A stretch of 64,000 bases of DNA, taken from contig JAHQIY010000014.1 in NCBI GenBank assembly GCA_019054805.1, positions 2,170,001 to 2,234,000 of the forward strand, read 5' to 3'. Below the pieces are notes generated by a model, which saw nothing but the letters and a program-made list of their open reading frames with translations, was not told the origin of the DNA and searched no databases. Source of the DNA: Brachionus manjavacas. Lineage: Eukaryota > Rotifera > Eurotatoria > Ploima > Brachionidae. Both the position numbers and the translations under genes were made by a program. Position 1 is the first letter of the stretch. The number at the start of each line of letters is the position of its first letter. Of the stretch, positions 46,401-57,042 are shown piece after piece.

Positions 46401-48212
46401 CATTTTCTAAGAGATTGCCTAATCAGTGGTCAATTTTACAAATATTTAATTTTTTTTGCTTCATAGAGCAATGATTCAGAGTAGGTTCTGAGAGGAAGTT
46501 TTAGAATGCATCTAACAGCAGTATTTTGAATAACTTGTAACTTTTGTAAACCTGATCCGGAGACTATTTTAATTTATTAATTAAATTCTGTTCGAGCCAA
46601 GGCTCCTTTATTTATTTATTTAAAAAATGGTTTGGGAGTAAATCCCGGGAGCGTCCGAATGGCACTTAGCCTTCGTTTGAGCCTTTTTTTTTGAGTAAAT
46701 TATAATTAAAAAAAAAAAATTTTTGATAAAAAAAAGTGATTTAAAAAATGTTGTCCAGAGGAGTTTTGAAACGTTTGTGTTCTATTGAACTATCGTTTAA
46801 AGAAAAAAAAAAAAAGTTTCTGTGAGTTAAATATATTTTGAATAGATGGTCAGTTAACGAATGTTAATAATAAGTTCAATGTAAGGAAAAAATTCATCAA
46901 TCAGGGGGTATAGACCACACAATGGATTTGCAAAATTGCATATTTCTTTAGGGCTAATTACAGCTTTATATTCTTTTGCTAGTCTAGTTACCGGAGGTAC
47001 TGAGTTTTGATATGGTTCTCACTGAGATCAAAAATACGATTGTCTATCCTATGAGTTTTTAGTTTATCCAAGGCTAGATGGTCAAGTTGTTCTAGGAAAG
47101 TGTCCATTTTTAGTTTTAATATTGAACGTATAGCTGTATTTTGAATAACTTGAAGTTTCCTATCAGACTCATTTGAAAGTAGATTTAAGCATGGAAATGA
47201 GTAGTCAATGATTGATCCGATTAGGGCTTTATAAAGTGTACTTAGGGTGAATTGACTACGTCCCCATCTTTTGTTAGGTAATATTATAATTAAGTTTAAT
47301 CTTGAGTTACATTTCTTTACTATTGCTTTAGATTCTAGAGATCAGAGTATTGCACAGTGAAACTATGGACATTCAAGTTGACTGGAGTCGAACATGCAGC
47401 TATTAAGAAATCTACAATGTTGGGGTTTTAGCGCAAGTTAAGTGCGACCGGCGGATAGGCCAGTCTTTTGTTTGAATTTTTTAGAAAGTTGAGTTGGATT
47501 TTTAAAAAAATTTTGTGTTAGATGTTCTACAGCAGACGGCTTAGGCCAAAGCGAACTAGAATCCGATTAAGCACGGAAATATTCCAGTTAATCAATGACA
47601 GAATTAACAAAAAAAACAACAACATCAAGCAAACACTTATCGAATTAATCCGAGTAAAAATTCGGCAACATGAGCCGTGCACACTGGAATGAAAAGGAAT
47701 GCAATGCAAATAAAACACTTACCAGAAGTTTTTTGGATTTTGACACATGGCTTTTGGTGCGCTTTGAGCACACAGCGATCAAAGCTTGTTTCGTCCTCGT
47801 TAGTCTCATTGTCCTCGGAGTCGTCGGGCTTGTTGTCGGGCTGGAGCGTGCGCTTGAGCGCCATTATGGCCTCGCACGACGTGCCGTACAGAACACTCAG
47901 TTCCTTGGCCTCGTTCTCCTCCTGGGCCTGTTGTCTTCTGAGCGCGACCTGCGCCGCCATCACCCGTTGTCTCTCGGCAATGAGAGTGCACTTGGCACAG
48001 TTGCAGTCCTTCCACTTGCAGTAGCGTTTGTGGCCTTTTAGAGTGGACACGACGCCGTGGTTTCGGCAGCGGGCGCACTTGGGCGTGCGCTGGTACTTTT
48101 CGGAGGCGCGCATGAACAGCGCCTGTGGCAGCGCAGGAAACGACTGCGCCATTGGAGCTGGATCGGCGTCCACGTGACCATTCTTTCCCACATGCATGCT
48201 TTTCGATTCCAT
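43429..48212 (-). CDS. DMRTA-like (Dmrt4/5, dmrt99B type) DM-domain transcription factor
   Basis: Two exons, 47723-48212 and 43429-44165, joined in phase 1 (408 aa). The DM domain (residues about 43-92) has [20 protein letters not shown] and [20 protein letters not shown], the intertwined CCHC/HCCC zinc sites plus the recognition helix; the continuation [20 protein letters not shown] matches DMRTA1/A2 best. DM factors bind DNA in the minor groove and control sex, neural and germ-line programmes. I start at ATG 48210-48212; the upstream frame begins only with TTG. Exon 2 encodes a Ser/Asn/Ala-rich tail with polyalanine ([19 protein letters not shown]) and no recognisable DMA domain, which DMRTA proteins normally carry. 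It may be lost or reside in an unseen exon in the 3.56-kb intron. TTTATT near 43351 for polyadenylation. Confidence 0.9.
45216..45345. repeat. 130-bp inverted-repeat element
   Basis: TGCAACATGGTGCAAAGTTG at the left end mirrors TGCAACATGATGCAGCATAC (reverse complement of the right end); both arms finish in GTTGCATTT. Short MITE-like element with about 25-30-bp imperfect arms. Confidence 0.5.
46035..46080 (-). repeat. hairpin-plus-A-rich-tail repeat (copy e)
   Basis: On the minus strand ATCTGAAGAAGCTTATGCTC then GAAAAGAAAAACAAATAAAT. Confidence 0.5.
46440..46565 (-). mobile_element. LINE reverse-transcriptase fragment
   Basis: Minus strand reads [20 protein letters not shown] then [14 protein letters not shown], the LQ.IQN.A.R.IL motif of the LINE RT C-terminal region. 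5'-truncated; adjacent to hairpin copy f. Confidence 0.7.
46570..46612 (-). repeat. hairpin-plus-tail repeat (copy f)
   Basis: Minus strand AAATAAAGGAGCCTTGGCTC then GAACAGAATTTAATTAATAAA. The stem here is GAGCC/GGCTC, longer than in copy a. Confidence 0.5.
46988..47341 (-). mobile_element. LINE reverse-transcriptase C-terminal fragment
   Basis: About 118 codons without interruption: [17 protein letters not shown], then [50 protein letters not shown] and a stop at 46988-46990. LYK.LI.S..DYS.P and LQ.IQN.A.R.IL.L are diagnostic of the thumb/linker of non-LTR RTs. Same family as the 46440-46565 fragment by shared [12 protein letters not shown]. Confidence 0.8.
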
Positions 48213-49501
48213 AGTCGTGGCCAAATTCAAATAGTTTCAAAACGAAATTTGGTTTCTTTTCAAATTCTTCGAACACAAAGAGAGTGAGAGAATTAAAAAA
48301 ACTTTGAAAAAAAAAAAAAGAAAAAATTTTAAATATATTTAAATTGGCTGAGTAAAGAAAGAGTTGCGCACAAATAAAACAAAAAGGTGAATGGAAATGG
48401 ACTGGCGCGGTTTGCTTTGCCAGTTTGTGACGATTATTAAATTTTTAAAACAGTTTTTGCAAATGAAAAAGAAAGAGAGAGAAAGAGAATTTTTTATTGT
48501 AAGTTGAGCAGGAATTAAAAGAATAACTAAAACGAGAAAGGATACGAGAATAATAATAAAAAAAAGAAAAGAGAAAAACAAAAAAGAGAGAGAGAGAGAG
48601 AAAGAGAAAGAAAAAAATACTTATTTGAATATCAAATTAGATTTTAGAGTAGCTATTTTATTTATTTGCTCAGTTGGATTTTGAGTACGGCGAATAGAAT
48701 TTGGAATAAATTTTGCTATGTTTCGAGTTCTAATTTGGATTGGCTTTGTTAATTGGATTTTAAATGAGGATTTTGTGTTTTTTCCTCTCGTCTACTAACC
48801 AATTATAAAAAAGATATATTGGGGAGAAAAAAATTGGATTTTAGTGTTCAATTTCAGTACAAGTGCGGCACACAATCGAATGGCACTAGAGATCGCCTCA
48901 ATTAAATATGTCAATTGCACTATGCACTAGTTAGATAACTAATTTTATAATAAAATATTTAGTCTTAAAATATTGTGCCACAAAATTGAGCAAAACGTTA
49001 TTCTAGACTAATTTGTCAATCAAATCATTTGTTCAAGTTGGAGAATTATTCAGAGGAAAAAAAGCACCACTCTTGGATTAGATTGAGGCTTGTCAAGAGC
49101 ACACGTTCAGCACCACAAGTTTCTTCCCAGACACAATCTTTAAGTGGTTTGATCTTTTTTTTTCTAATTCAGCTAGGCACGTCTCTTTTTGGCGTTGTTG
49201 TTGAATCTTAAAAAATGATCAATTTACATCATTTAGACTTGAACAAAGTTGCGACCACATCTTGACACAAAGCCAAATAAAGGCCATTCAAAATATGCTG
49301 TGTTAAAATAGCAGATAGAAATTGAATTCATAAATTTTTCCAAAAATTAAATTTATCTTTGACTTTAAATGAGAAAAAATTTTTTGAGCAACTAATAAAA
49401 ATAATTGGCTTTATTCATTGCTAATTCAATAATGTCTTTTATATTCCGACTGTGGAATTTTATTCAACCTAAACTATGTTGAACGTTGCAAAAAGCTGTG
49501 T

Positions 49502-49980
49502 TTGACCAATCTAAAGGCAAGGCGATTGAGGGGCGATCTGATACAGCAGTTTAAAATTGCAAAATGAATAGAGCATGTTGAATTTGCCGCACCGACTTCC
49601 ATTTCTGCACCAAGAGGCAATAGGAGGGCGAGATTGAGACGAGAATTGGTGAAGAACTGTAATCAACGACATAACTTTTTCTGCAACCGAATTGTCAATG
49701 ACTGGAACGATCTTAACGACTCCATCATCATCGCCAAAAGTACCAACGACTTCAAAAGCAAGCTTGACAAAACAGCAACTTAATTACGGCAAGTAGCTAC
49801 CACACAGGGTGTCGTCACCCATCGCGTTATGCATCATTCTGCATGCAAATCGCGACTTGTAGCCTACCCCTTAATACTACTACTACTACTATTTAGAAAA
49901 AAAATATTTTCTGAGGGGTATTCCACTAGGAGTCTCCCGAACGGCCTAGTGTCTTCTCTTTAGTCCTCATTTGATCAAAC
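49502..49980 (+). mobile_element. non-LTR retrotransposon 3' end (RT C-terminus plus 3'UTR and microsatellite tail)
   Basis: Frame from 49502 reads LTNLKARRLRGDLIQQFKIA, one stop, then RARLRRELVKNCNQRHNFFC and NRIVNDWNDLNDSI, closing with FKSKLDKTAT and TAA at 49782-49784. A 3'UTR with a CATTCTGCATG word follows, then TACTACTACTACTAC (about 49878-49893) and a stem-rich tail. Same family as 8250-8441. 5'-truncated. Confidence 0.8.
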
Positions 49981-52900
49981 AATAGAATAGAAAAATTTAA
50001 AATAAATTAAAATTACTAGAAGAAGTTATGTGATAAAAATTAATGCGATATAATATCTGTGCAGTACGCGACAAATGATACAATTCTTTTCGTCATAAAC
50101 AGGGGCACCGGTTACAATAGCGGTGTAGATGATCAACTTATTGATGCTGAATTTTTTTGCAAACAAAATAAAATAAAATTTTTTGCCATTTTTTTTTTAA
50201 ATTAATTTTGTCACTCAAAGTTTTTCAGAAATTTTCCCTATTCGACTTGTGATAATAATTTATTTGTCTTTATTATATCCAAAACAGCATAGTGTGGTAG
50301 GGTGTTGATCTTCTTTTGTGTAGCTTTTAAGCCACAACTTCCATCTGATATACAAGCTAGTGCACCGAATCTTCGGCACCACAAATTGAATTGGACTTTA
50401 TTCTGTTTAGACGTGTTAGACAAAAAAAGTCAACAAAATAAGATTGTATTTATTTGAGACTAATTTTGAAGATATTTTATTCTCCTTGATGTGAACAGCT
50501 AAAAGAAGAGTAAAGAACCCAAGAGCTATATTCAATTTTAATTCTCTAAAAGTGTCAAAAATGCATTTCGCCAAATTAGTCTTACTGGGCCAAGAGGAAT
50601 ATTCAATATGATTCAATTTTTTGCCATGATCAAGTCTAGTGTTAATTTATTTTAATAATTTTCAATAATAAAATTGTATAGAATAAAATTTAAATTTAAG
50701 AATTTTAAAAATATTTTTATAGAATGCTAGATCACGAAAAAGAGGAATAGAGAATCGACTCCAGCTAAAGTTGATAGGCGTTGATAAATTAATGCTCAAA
50801 AGACTTTATTAATGACATTCTAAATGTGGCAACTTTATTTATTTTTTATTAAAATAAAAGTCAGGGGTAGTTTGGAATGATAATTAACCTCTCCTTTTAT
50901 TCAAATGATTTATTTTTATTTATTTATTTTAGAAATTTAAAGCCTCATAGACACATTGAAAAAGAAACACAAAAATACAAATTACTTTTAAAAAAAAATA
51001 TGATTTACAAATCAAGTAGTTTTGATAATTAAAAAAATTGAACAAAATTTTGAAATTTTTTTAAAAAAACAAAAAAAAAATTAAATAAAATTTCTATTAA
51101 TATTATTAAATAAAATAAAATTTTAAAATTAAAATTCATTTAAACAAAATTCAAATTTAATCATTAACTTTTAAATGCAATCAATCTTGACATAATATGT
51201 GACTATCTTTTAGCTTTAACATTTGGAAAAAAATTAAACACCTCGACCAAGCTTGATATTTTCTAAATATTTTTGTTGTGGTCAAAATTATCAATTTGTT
51301 TAGTAGACAAACAGTATTTATTGATAATAAGATATAAATTTTCAATATCAACAATCAAATTCTTGAATTAGGAGTAAAAGTTACAATACTCAAGATTCGG
51401 GGCCGTACAAAGTATTTGTCTTGGGCAAAGAAAACACTTGAAATATGATCAATTCTAAAGCATTAGACTATTTTTGTTTAATTTTAATTTAAGATCTTAA
51501 TTACAGTTTAAAAGTAGAAAAAATTGTTCAAGTGAGAATGAGAACGAGATTGAGTGTAGACTAGGCAAATTGGACAAATATTCTTCCAAATAAGATTTAA
51601 TATATTTTTGTTTATCAATGTATAAATATTTACGTTAAACAAAATGAATATAGGCCTTAGGTGACCGACCACACTTAATTCACTGTGGTTTATCAAGCTA
51701 TATTAGCCCGGAATAAAAAAATAAAAACTAATTTCGACTGGCTTTACCTTTTTTGTTCTAAATACACTGAATAACTAATGTAATTGATCAATTGGTTTTG
51801 TTTATTGTTGGTCAGTGAATGCGCCTAGAGTTTAGCTTATCGCTTATGAGCGTGTAACACGAGAAGCAATTGTCTATCATTTCTTGCTGCGATAAGCTTT
51901 TAGTTTGATTGAGTAAACAAGTGTTTCTCAATTTAAAAATTAAACAAAAGTTTGTTTGTTTAATTTTTAAACTATGTTAAATCAAATTGAGTATCTCCTA
52001 ATAGGTTTAGTTTAGGTACGCTTTTACCTTATACAATTAATTTAGAGTAAAATAAACAAAAATAGCAGGAAAACTTTTTTATTCATAAATAAATAACAAA
52101 AAATTCAATAATTCAATATTTCTAAATTAAATCTTAGGAAACTTGAAGTGTGGCTTTGCAAATTGAGATTGAGCTTGGCGCCTTAAAATAAAGTGGCTAT
52201 GGCTTGTGTTTGTGAAAATGATTTTTTTTGAATTAGGATGAAAATTCAGAAGAATGAAAATAAAATATTGTGAACATATAATTTTAATAGAGTTTTGAAT
52301 TTTTGAATCCAAGACGAAAGAAAAACAAGAAAAAATCATACTACCTTTAATCGAGGCTTTCTGAGCAAAAACTCAAGAATTTATTTAGAATTTAAATTTA
52401 AATATATATTTTAAATTTATTTAGAAAGAAACAAAACTTTACTTTATTTTGTTTTATTTTTTTTACGTCACCCTCGCGGTGTTTATTGAATAAGTTAATT
52501 TATTTAGTAATACTAAAAATAGCACTAGACCATTTAAAAAAAATCGCACAATACTAAAAATTAACTTAAAAAATCGTGGTCATAACAGAAATTAGAAAAA
52601 AATATTTTTCAAAAATTTTATTAAAAATTAAACTTGATCGAAAATAGATCAAATACAGTAGCGTTTTGGATCTCATTCAAAAAATTGTGTTGAAAATTTT
52701 ATTTTAGCTAAATAAATTAAAAAATTCAAATTTAAATTAAAAAATAATATATTAACCATTATCTCAATAAAAAAAAAGCAAAACTGATTTTAAAACCCAT
52801 GTATTTTGTTTGATTTGCTTTACTTTAAAAGACTATTCAGGGATATTTTAATACTTGAAGAATAAATCAAAATGAAAATAATCGACCTTTTTGTGCGTTG

Positions 52901-54310
52901 GAATAATTTTGGTCACAGTATAAAGCTTAATCAAAAGTAATTTTTAAAGGAAATCATGAATTTCATATGAGTACATCATATTTTTATTTATATTTTTAGA
53001 TTTCTGCAAATTCTAAAATTTCACACAATTTTTATAACTTATAAAAATTGAATGAAATTTTAGAATTGTATTTTTGTTTGCTGTAAAATGAGAAGACGAT
53101 TGAAACGAAGTATAACTTTAACTAAATGATGAGAAAAAAAACATAAAGAATGAAAATAAAAAGTAAATTTTTAATCGGTTTCAATTTTTTGTCTTATATT
53201 TTTAACTATTTCATTTTATTTATTTTTGTTTTCTTTTAAGCACGAACTAAAAACATTTGGCTTAAAGAAAATACTAAGATCCATTCCAAACTGCCAAGGT
53301 ATGACCCGAACTATATTTTTAATTATAATTATTATTTGGAAAGTTGTGTCTTTTAAAACTAAATTGAATATTCTTAAAGACATAAATTTTTATTAAATTT
53401 ATGAGATATCTATGAGTAATTAAAAAATTTTCAAACACAAAGATGTTTTAAATATCATATTAATAACGTTCAAATATTCATTGTTAAATATTTTTTTTAT
53501 TATTTTAATAACTTAAGTTGACCCTTTTTGAATTTCTAAATTTTCTAAAACTTTCAAGTGTTTTATGAGTTATAGCTTTGTCTTAAGAGCTAACTATTCA
53601 AAATTTATTTTTATTTAACTATAATATTTAAAAAAGACTAAGAGTCATCATTAAGACTTATTTTTTGAAAAATGAATCATTTAATATTTCTTATAAATGA
53701 TTAATTATAAATTAAAAAAAAATAGCAAAAATTGTTTTAAATTAAGCTTCTGAATTTTTAAGCCTGTTTATTCTAGATAATTTTAAATAGATTTTTTAAA
53801 AGAAAATCCAAAAGTAAATAAGGGACAACATAGAATGCAACTTAGCACTATTTTGCAATTTTTTGTTATTTATTATTTTTAGATTCATTAAATTGATGAC
53901 CAAAAGCTCATCGCATAATGAAAAAAAAATTCACGAAATGTTTGAAAAAATTCAAAATCATTTGTTTATAATTCTTGAATAATTGTAAAAATTCTTTTTT
54001 TTTTCACTTAACTAAACAAAAAAATTAATACTTTTAAAATTTTTAAAAATAAAATTTAAATAAAAATAAAGCAATTGATATATTAAAATTGATTAAGTGA
54101 AAATAGAAAGAAAGATAAAGATTGAAAACTTTAAACTTTTGACTTTATTTTGGTTTTTTAAAGAGTTTTTAAAACCTAACCAATTTGTCTCTTTTGATTT
54201 TCTTTCATATTTAATTTTAACTAATTTTACTTTTAGTTAATTTTAATTAATTTTTAAAGTTATAATCAAATAGATAAAATAAATTCAAAAAATTTGATTT
54301 TATTATTTTT

Positions 54311-54355
54311 TTCTGAAAGATCTTTAGCTCTAAGCATAAAAACAAATAAATAATA
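54311..54355 (+). repeat. hairpin-plus-A-rich-tail repeat (copy d)
   Basis: TTCTGAAAGATCTTTAGCTC then TAAGCATAAAAACAAATAAATAA; same family, diverged stem. Confidence 0.5.
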
Positions 54356-54548
54356 ATTATTAATTCATGTGAAAATATATTGTCTATAATAATATCAGGA
54401 TTAAATTAGCCGTGAAAGTCTAATGGTTATAATCGTCATTCTTATCGGCTTAAGTAAAAAAAAATCGCTATTTTAATTAAAAATTATATAATTTTAATTA
54501 CAAGTTAAAATTTAAAACTTTATTAATAATTTAAATTGAAATCTACAT

Positions 54549-55996
54549 TTAAAATTTTTGATAAGAAATATTTTCTAATTTAAAAATCCAGGCCCATTTT
54601 GAAATGAGAGAACTAGCATCAACACTGTGCAAGTCAATGACTACACCACCTTCGGGTGATTCAATCCATTGTAATTTTTCATCATTACCAAGAATATTAA
54701 TTTGAGTTGCTTCAGTTATTTGCACCGAACCAAGTTCTACTTTTAGACTAGACTGAGGATACTTAAGCAAAATGGCATAAACCAAATCTCCATTAGTTGT
54801 GTACCACACATCTGGATTTTTAGTGTCATTCTGATATTTCCACGGCTTAGATTCATAAATAGCTTCACCATTAATGGACAACCATTCACCTAGTTGTCTT
54901 AAGCGCTCTTCAAAAATAGGTGCTATAGTTCCTTCTTTAGTAGGCCCAATATTTATCAAAATATTTCCTCCACAACTAACTGTTTCAGCTAAGCTTTTGA
55001 TTACTTCTTCAATTGTCAAAATATCACTTAGCTTCAAATTGCGTCTATAGCCCCAAGAATTATTGTCCAAAGGCATACAGTTTTCCCATTTGTGTTCCAA
55101 AAGTTTTCCTGGATTATAATTGTCTTGACAAGTATAAAAATCACCATGCTGGCATAGAACACCAGAGCCCCAGCGATCGTTAACCACTACTGAGTCTTTT
55201 ACAGGACTTTCATTATAGAGCCAGGCAATAAATGCTGTACTATTCCAATATGAGTCATGAGCTTCCCAATCACCATCGGACCAAACAACTTCTGGTTCAT
55301 ATTTGTTCACTATTTCGTACAAAGACGGTAATGCCTTTTCCTAAAATTAATAAATATTTATTTAAAAAATTAATTTTTATTTTCACTTAATCTAAAAAAT
55401 CCATTTACTTTTACGTATGTTTGAGTTTTGAAAGATTGATTTTTATCACTTAAATAAAGAGGGTTAAACCATTCGAAAAGACTGTGATAAAGCCCAAAGC
55501 GTAATGAAGAATTGGTTCGGATCGCTTGAGCTAAGTCTCCGACCAAGTCTCTGTGAGGCCCGACATCGTTTGAATTCCAGTTCCATGAGTAAGCTGATGG
55601 CCAAAGTGTAAAGCCTTCATGGTGTTTTGAAGTCAAGACAACATATTTGGCACCCGAAGCATTTAACAAAGATACCCACTGCAATGGATCGAAAAATTCG
55701 GCCTTAAATTCCGGACCAAAGTCTGCATATTCAAAATTAGGCGGATAATTATTTTTCATAAAGTCAACTACATCCGATGTTGGTTTATCGCCTTGCCAAT
55801 CCCACCAAAACCATTCAGATCGAAAACCCGGAACAGAAAAAACACCCCAATGAATAAATATTCCTACTTTGGCATCATCGTACCATTTTGGTAGTGGTCG
55901 TGTGTCCAATGAAGACCAGTCTGGCTCGTACTTCAAATTTTCGGCTTTATTTATCAATTTGAAGATTAATAAACTTAGAAATATTTTCTCTATCAT
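54549..55996 (-). CDS. FUCA: alpha-L-fucosidase, GH29, secreted/lysosomal
   Basis: Two exons, 55409-55996 and 54549-55340, phase 0, 459 aa (human FUCA1 466). Hydrolyses alpha-L-fucose from glycoproteins and glycolipids with retention, in lysosomes or secreted. A signal peptide ([20 protein letters not shown]) precedes the mature start. Family motifs are [68 protein letters not shown] (nucleophile Asp at about residue 218), NDRWG, WENC, SWGYRR and [14 protein letters not shown]. The C-terminal beta-sandwich ends in [11 protein letters not shown]. Possible N-glycosylation sites (NAS, NSS, NQS, NST). Intron of 68 nt. Complete and apparently functional. Confidence 0.96.
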
Positions 55997-57042
55997 CTTT
56001 AGGTTAATAGAAATTTTTTTTTGATAATTTTTGCTTGAAAAATAGAATTTGAAAAAATGATAAAAATCATGTGACTTGTATTTTTTTTTCTACTTACTTG
56101 ATGTTAATTTTAAACAAATTTCAACTAATTGACAGATAAGATTAACTGGACACAAAAGAAAATATTTATCATTAATAAAATAAGCCTAGTCATTAATAAA
56201 ATAGATAAGATCCGTCATTTGCTCACCAACAAAAAAAAGTTAATTTATTCAGCACGGTAATAATTTTATCGATCAATTAGTTCTAAAATTGAGAGAGGAT
56301 TTGAAAACTATAAACAGCTTTGGAGGGCATTTGTCACAAATAATATTTTATGATCAAAATTCAGAAATCAATTCTATAAAACTAAAAATTTGAAAAATTA
56401 ATTAAAAAAAGTTGGACATTTTTATAGAAACGATTACTTAAAATTAAAAAAAAAAAAATTTTAATACTTTAAGTCAGGTGGACGCCTTTTACTCTAAGTT
56501 AATGGGCAATGCCAGAATAAAAATATTTATCACACTCATTATATTTTAAAGTGTTCAAAAAATCATTTCTAAGGCGTTTACTTTTTCGTATAATAACTTT
56601 TTCAATCTGCCAAAATTGATCAACAATTTCTTTTCAAAAAGAAGACTTATGGTAATTTAATCCAAATATTCAAAATTGTGAAACCTTTTAATGGAGTGGA
56701 TTGGAATTAAGTTTATTAATTAAAATTTTGCTCAAATACATAAATCCTGCAATTAAGTTCTATCATTTTTTTGTTCTTAAAAAAAGTCACTAAACAATAA
56801 AAAATTTTATTTTGAAAATGAAACACTGTTGTCTTGGTCCAAAAAATTAAACCAAACAACGAAAGATAAGACGCTTTAATTTAAAAATCTTAAATTTTTC
56901 TAAAAAAATTTGACATCAATAGATGCTAAACTCTATTACAATAAAAAGAAAAAAAATATCTAAAAATACTTTATTCAAAAATTTAAGTTTAAACAAATTT
57001 TTTAAATGAAATTTCTAAAAAAAAATTATCTTAATTTTATAA
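55997..57042. other. spacer between progranulin and fucosidase
   Basis: A/T-rich; contains the progranulin 3' end and fucosidase upstream region (same strand, tandem). No other signal seen. Confidence 0.5.

Larger units (their letters stand above)
44166..47722 (-). other. large DMRT intron with LINE debris
   Basis: GT donor (47722-47721) and AAG acceptor (44167-44166). Contains a small inverted-repeat element at 45216-45345, two hairpin repeats and two reverse-transcriptase fragments, all on the minus strand (sense to the gene). No DMA-coding exon was recognised. Confidence 0.6.
48213..54548. other. 6.3-kb region: DMRT 5' flank, LINE relics, otherwise A/T-rich
   Basis: GA-rich tracts at about 48470-48610 probably belong to the DMRT promoter or leader. 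A LINE 3' end occupies about 49502-49980. The stretch 50238-50620 (-) has two overlapping short frames of moderate complexity (e.g. LWCRRFGALACISDGSCG and LAKCIFDTFRELKLNIALGF) that I cannot assign; given the surroundings they are probably mobile-element relics. The rest holds nothing recognisable. Confidence 0.5.

Noticed and set aside
47670-48287. Plus-strand and shifted minus frames over DMRT exon 1
   Set aside because: Overlap the DM domain coding frame; composition-driven shadows.
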